Assembly: GCA_947624535.1 (NCBI GenBank)
Contig: CANQKU010000047.1
Coordinates: 1-8,526, forward strand
Source: an uncultured Bacilli bacterium
GTDB lineage: Bacteria; Bacillota_I; Bacilli_A; RF39; UBA660
Direction: 5' to 3'
Length of the DNA stretch: 8,526 bases
A model generated the notes under the pieces. The model saw only the letters and a program-made list of their open reading frames with translations, had not been told where the DNA came from and searched no databases. Position 1 is the first letter of the stretch. Each line of letters opens with the position of its first letter. The position numbers were made by a program, and so were the translations under genes. Shown here one piece after another: positions 6,463 to 8,526 of this stretch.

Positions 6463-6480
6463 AAACTCTCTCTCCCAAAG
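6448..6480. other. Probable attachment-site junction between amidase gene and element
   Basis: Amidase-like coding sequence ends at about 6457-6462, where the family's expected (A)GGGEGAEV becomes FCGGEGAEV; only TGT versus GGT separates the Cys codon from the expected Gly. The DNA to the right (6463-6490) has no amidase similarity and leads straight to the stop of the element's cargo gene. A serine recombinase crossover core is only about 2 bp, so the exact point cannot be read from one junction. Confidence 0.5.
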
Positions 6481-6490
6481 ATTACTGCAC

Positions 6491-7237
6491 TTATTTATAT
6501 ACTATAATCGGTGTTATCTTTATCAATGGACCATTTTCATAAATAATGGCACCTTCTAATTTTTCTTTTGGTATCTGTCTTCTAATTGATCTATTCAATT
6601 TAAATACTTCTTTTGCTAAATCGTATACTTCAACTGCCTCATCAGAATTATAAACTTTATCTATTCTTCCAATTATTGTAATTTCTTCATCTATATTATC
6701 TAGAAAATCATTCTTATTTCCAATAATTGAATCTTTTTTTAAATTACCATTAAAGATATATTTTGAATCAAGTTCAAGTAATATAGGAACATTATCACTT
6801 TCTTTAATAAAAGCCATTTTTTCTCTATCTTCATCTGACATAGGTATAATATTAAATAATGCTGTATTTTTTGCAATGGAATTAATCATTTCCATGTTTT
6901 CGCTCATTTCGGGCATTGTCATTTTTCCATTTAATACAATTAATTTATCCCTATCATCTATTTCAAGATTTTCACCATTATAATTAATTGCATTTTTTTC
7001 ATCATAAACCCAGTTAACAAAATTTTCCATAGGATTAATATTGAAAGTATAATTTTTAGATTTTTTTTCATTTAATGTGGCTCCAAGTTTTGCTACTACT
7101 AAGTTACCTTCCCCATCAACTGCTGTTGTTCTCTCATAACTTCCAGAAGTTTCTATTTTTGAAAACTTTGGTATTTGACTGATATATGAATGCATCCTAT
7201 TTTCATCACAGTATACATAGTCTCTAAATTTTTGCAT
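6491..7237 (-). CDS. Hypothetical element-encoded protein (DUF6414-like?)
   Basis: The 248-residue product lies between the recombinase and the attachment junction. It has no signal peptide or membrane helix, so it is probably cytoplasmic. The start motif FRDYVYCDENRMHSYISQIP (Y-x-DE-x-x-x-x-SY-x-x-QI) is followed by a Gly-containing variable region (30-60). The middle is Met/Glu-rich (about 105-142), and a beta-rich part has VPILLELDSKYIF and ITIIGRIDKVYN. The last residues read NGPLIKITPIIVYK. This layout, with an N-terminal Y-x-DE/SY-x-x-Q motif and a C-terminal GP-x-x-x-x-xP-x-x-x-Y, resembles from memory the uncharacterised DUF6414 group; I cannot verify the match. The function is unknown, and accessory roles such as host defence, toxin-antitoxin or recombination control are open. 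AGGAAG (7245-7250) lies 7 nt before the ATG. No terminator follows; transcription would run into the amidase remnant. Confidence 0.8.
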   Translation of the reverse strand: MQKFRDYVYCDENRMHSYISQIPKFSKIETSGSYERTTAVDGEGNLVVAKLGATLNEKKSKNYTFNINPMENFVNWVYDEKNAINYNGENLEIDDRDKLIVLNGKMTMPEMSENMEMINSIAKNTALFNIIPMSDEDREKMAFIKESDNVPILLELDSKYIFNGNLKKDSIIGNKNDFLDNIDEEITIIGRIDKVYNSDEAVEVYDLAKEVFKLNRSIRRQIPKEKLEGAIIYENGPLIKITPIIVYK

Positions 7238-7258
7238 ATAATCACTTCCTAGATAAAT

Positions 7259-7264
7259 ATTATA
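7259..7264 (-). promoter_or_regulatory. Candidate -10 box for the cargo gene
   Basis: The minus strand reads TATAAT in the 62-bp gap between the recombinase stop and the cargo start, 22 nt before the ATG. The -35 region is poor (TTTATC at 17-bp spacing). Either this promoter or read-through from the recombinase gene drives the cargo gene. Confidence 0.35.
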
Positions 7265-7299
7265 TACTTTTATTTAAGAAAGATAAAGTCTATAAAGTA

Positions 7300-8526
7300 C
7301 TATTTACTATATTGATTCTTCCCTTTTCTTCCATATGGATTACGAGCTACATTTAAATTTTGATATTTAAAAGTATTATCTGGTATAACTCCATATTTAT
7401 ATTTTATTGTTATTACTCTATTTTCATCTATTACTATTCTATCTATTAATGAATGTATTAATTCTTTTTTAGGTTTATTTAAATCTAATAATTTTTTTAT
7501 CTTTTTAGTATAGTTAGGTAATTCATTTATTTTTGATTTAATCTCATATTTTTTCATTTTGTTTTCATCTATGCTTTGATTTATAAGTTTTAATTTTTCT
7601 TCAAATGGTTTGGCTAATTCCTTGTAAGTGTCTGCAGTTATTATATTATTATATCTATCTTCATATAAAGTGGTAAGTCTTTTTGTTATATTTTCTTTTT
7701 CTATTAATAAATCATTAATACTGCTATTTAAACTTTTAGTTTGTTTTTGAACTTCTATTTGAACCTTTTTATTTAATTCTTCAAAATCTAATTCTTCTAT
7801 TTGGTTTCTTACATCTTCTATAAATTTTTTCATTATTTGATCTTCTAAATAATTATATGGAAAAAAATGAGATGAACATTGTCCTCTAATAGGATCTCTA
7901 GCATATCTATTGCAATTAACTGTCCAATAGTCATGATTTTTTCTATATAAAACACTTAATTTATTGCCACATTCTTTACAAAATAATTTACCCTCTAATA
8001 ATCTTTTTTCTTTTCTGTTCTTTGGTTGAACATCTTTTGTATTTTGCTTTATTAATTTAGATATATAGAAAAATGTATCTTTATCAACTAATGGCTCATG
8101 GGTATTTTCTACAATCATCCACATACTTTCATCTAAAGTAATTTTTTTCTTGGATTTATAGTTTATTTTAGTTTGAGTATGTTGAATCATATCTCCAGTA
8201 TATATTCTATTTGATAAAATTTTCTTTATAGAAGAAATATTCCATTTATCCCTGTTAATAAGTCTTGATGAGTAATTAGTACCTTTATATCCACTTGGGG
8301 TAGGATAACCTTTATCATTTAACATAGTTGCTATTCTAGATGGACCTATTCCATTTTTTCGCCATTCAAATATTTGTTTAACAATTGGGGCTGTTTCTGG
8401 GTTAGGAATTAAATGTCCTTTATCTTTTGGATCTCTCATATATCCAAAGCTTGGTAAACTACCAACAAATTTACCATTTTTTCTTTTTTCATTTAAGACA
8501 TTTCTAATTTTTATAGAATTTTGTTT
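7300..8526 (-). CDS. Large serine recombinase / site-specific integrase (N-terminus beyond right edge)
   Basis: 408 residues are visible; the frame stays open past an internal Met at 8437-8439 to the right edge. The true start and the N-terminal catalytic resolvase domain with its nucleophilic serine (usually about 130-150 residues) therefore lie outside. The visible part opens with IRNVLNEKRKNGKFVGSLP and FGYMRDP, the standard entry to the recombinase domain. DNA-binding segments follow (PIVKQIFEWRKNGIGPSRIA, LNDKGYPTPSG, WNISSIKKILSNRIYTGD). A zinc beta-ribbon has Cys183, Cys186, Cys205 and Cys217 (visible numbering, CKEC...C...C). A long Glu/Lys-rich coiled coil (about 245-340) regulates recombination direction in this family. 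The C-terminus ends in DRIVIDENRVITIKYKYG. The domain set fits phage and ICE integrases that insert at a specific attB without host factors. The internal coiled-coil and ribbon show no break. Confidence 0.93.
   Translation of the reverse strand, partial: KQNSIKIRNVLNEKRKNGKFVGSLPSFGYMRDPKDKGHLIPNPETAPIVKQIFEWRKNGIGPSRIATMLNDKGYPTPSGYKGTNYSSRLINRDKWNISSIKKILSNRIYTGDMIQHTQTKINYKSKKKITLDESMWMIVENTHEPLVDKDTFFYISKLIKQNTKDVQPKNRKEKRLLEGKLFCKECGNKLSVLYRKNHDYWTVNCNRYARDPIRGQCSSHFFPYNYLEDQIMKKFIEDVRNQIEELDFEELNKKVQIEVQKQTKSLNSSINDLLIEKENITKRLTTLYEDRYNNIITADTYKELAKPFEEKLKLINQSIDENKMKKYEIKSKINELPNYTKKIKKLLDLNKPKKELIHSLIDRIVIDENRVITIKYKYGVIPDNTFKYQNLNVARNPYGRKGKNQYSK

Larger units (their letters stand above)
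6463..8526. mobile_element. End of an integrative element carrying a large serine recombinase (right part beyond edge)
   Basis: The segment begins where amidase homology stops and carries two minus-strand genes, a hypothetical cargo gene and a large serine recombinase. The recombinase sits near the element end, as is usual for integrases. Nothing visible shows whether the rest is a prophage, an ICE or a smaller mobilisable island. Confidence 0.65.

Noticed and set aside
1..8526. CRISPR array, tRNA, rRNA or riboswitch
   Set aside because: No regularly spaced repeats, cloverleaf with CCA-type ends or long structured leader was seen; the longest untranslated gap is about 170 bases.

Overview
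The window comes from a very AT-rich, Gram-positive-type bacterium. Codon use, strong GGAGG-like ribosome sites, Firmicutes-style hairpin-plus-T terminators and standard use of TGA as a stop all suggest an uncultured or gut Bacilli/Clostridia/RF39-like lineage. This placement is an inference; there is no rRNA gene or other phylogenetic marker here.

Layout. (1) Positions 1-2062, minus strand: a secreted, dockerin-bearing beta-N-acetylglucosaminidase overlaps by one base the start of a second secreted protein with an Ig-like domain, which runs off the left edge. (2) 2235-3590, minus: a helix-turn-helix (XRE) regulator fused to a multi-pass membrane protein. (3) 3699-4097, minus: a small heat-shock protein (Hsp20), divergent from (4) 4262-5647, plus: an MscS-type mechanosensitive channel and a secreted, membrane-anchored CPHC thioredoxin-fold protein. 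(5) 5674-about 6462, minus: the 3' part of an N-acetylmuramoyl-L-alanine amidase (half the catalytic domain plus three LysM repeats) that has lost its 5' half. (6) About 6463-8526, minus: the end of an integrated element with a hypothetical cargo gene and a large serine recombinase cut by the right edge.

How it fits together. Regions 1-5 look like host chromosome with an envelope theme: two wall hydrolases, a surface protein, a turgor-relief channel, an extracytoplasmic redox protein and a membrane regulator. The amidase homology stops abruptly just before its GGEGAEV segment, and what follows is recombinase-linked DNA. The simplest reading is that a large-serine-recombinase element integrated inside the amidase coding sequence.

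The best candidates for something new are the amidase-interrupting element with its unrecognised cargo protein, and the coupled dockerin hydrolase/Ig-like surface protein pair. The apparent one-base frame problem at the start of the mscS gene also needs attention before its N-terminus is trusted. No CRISPR array, tRNA, rRNA or convincing riboswitch was seen. No stretch longer than 300 bases lacks a gene or gene remnant.
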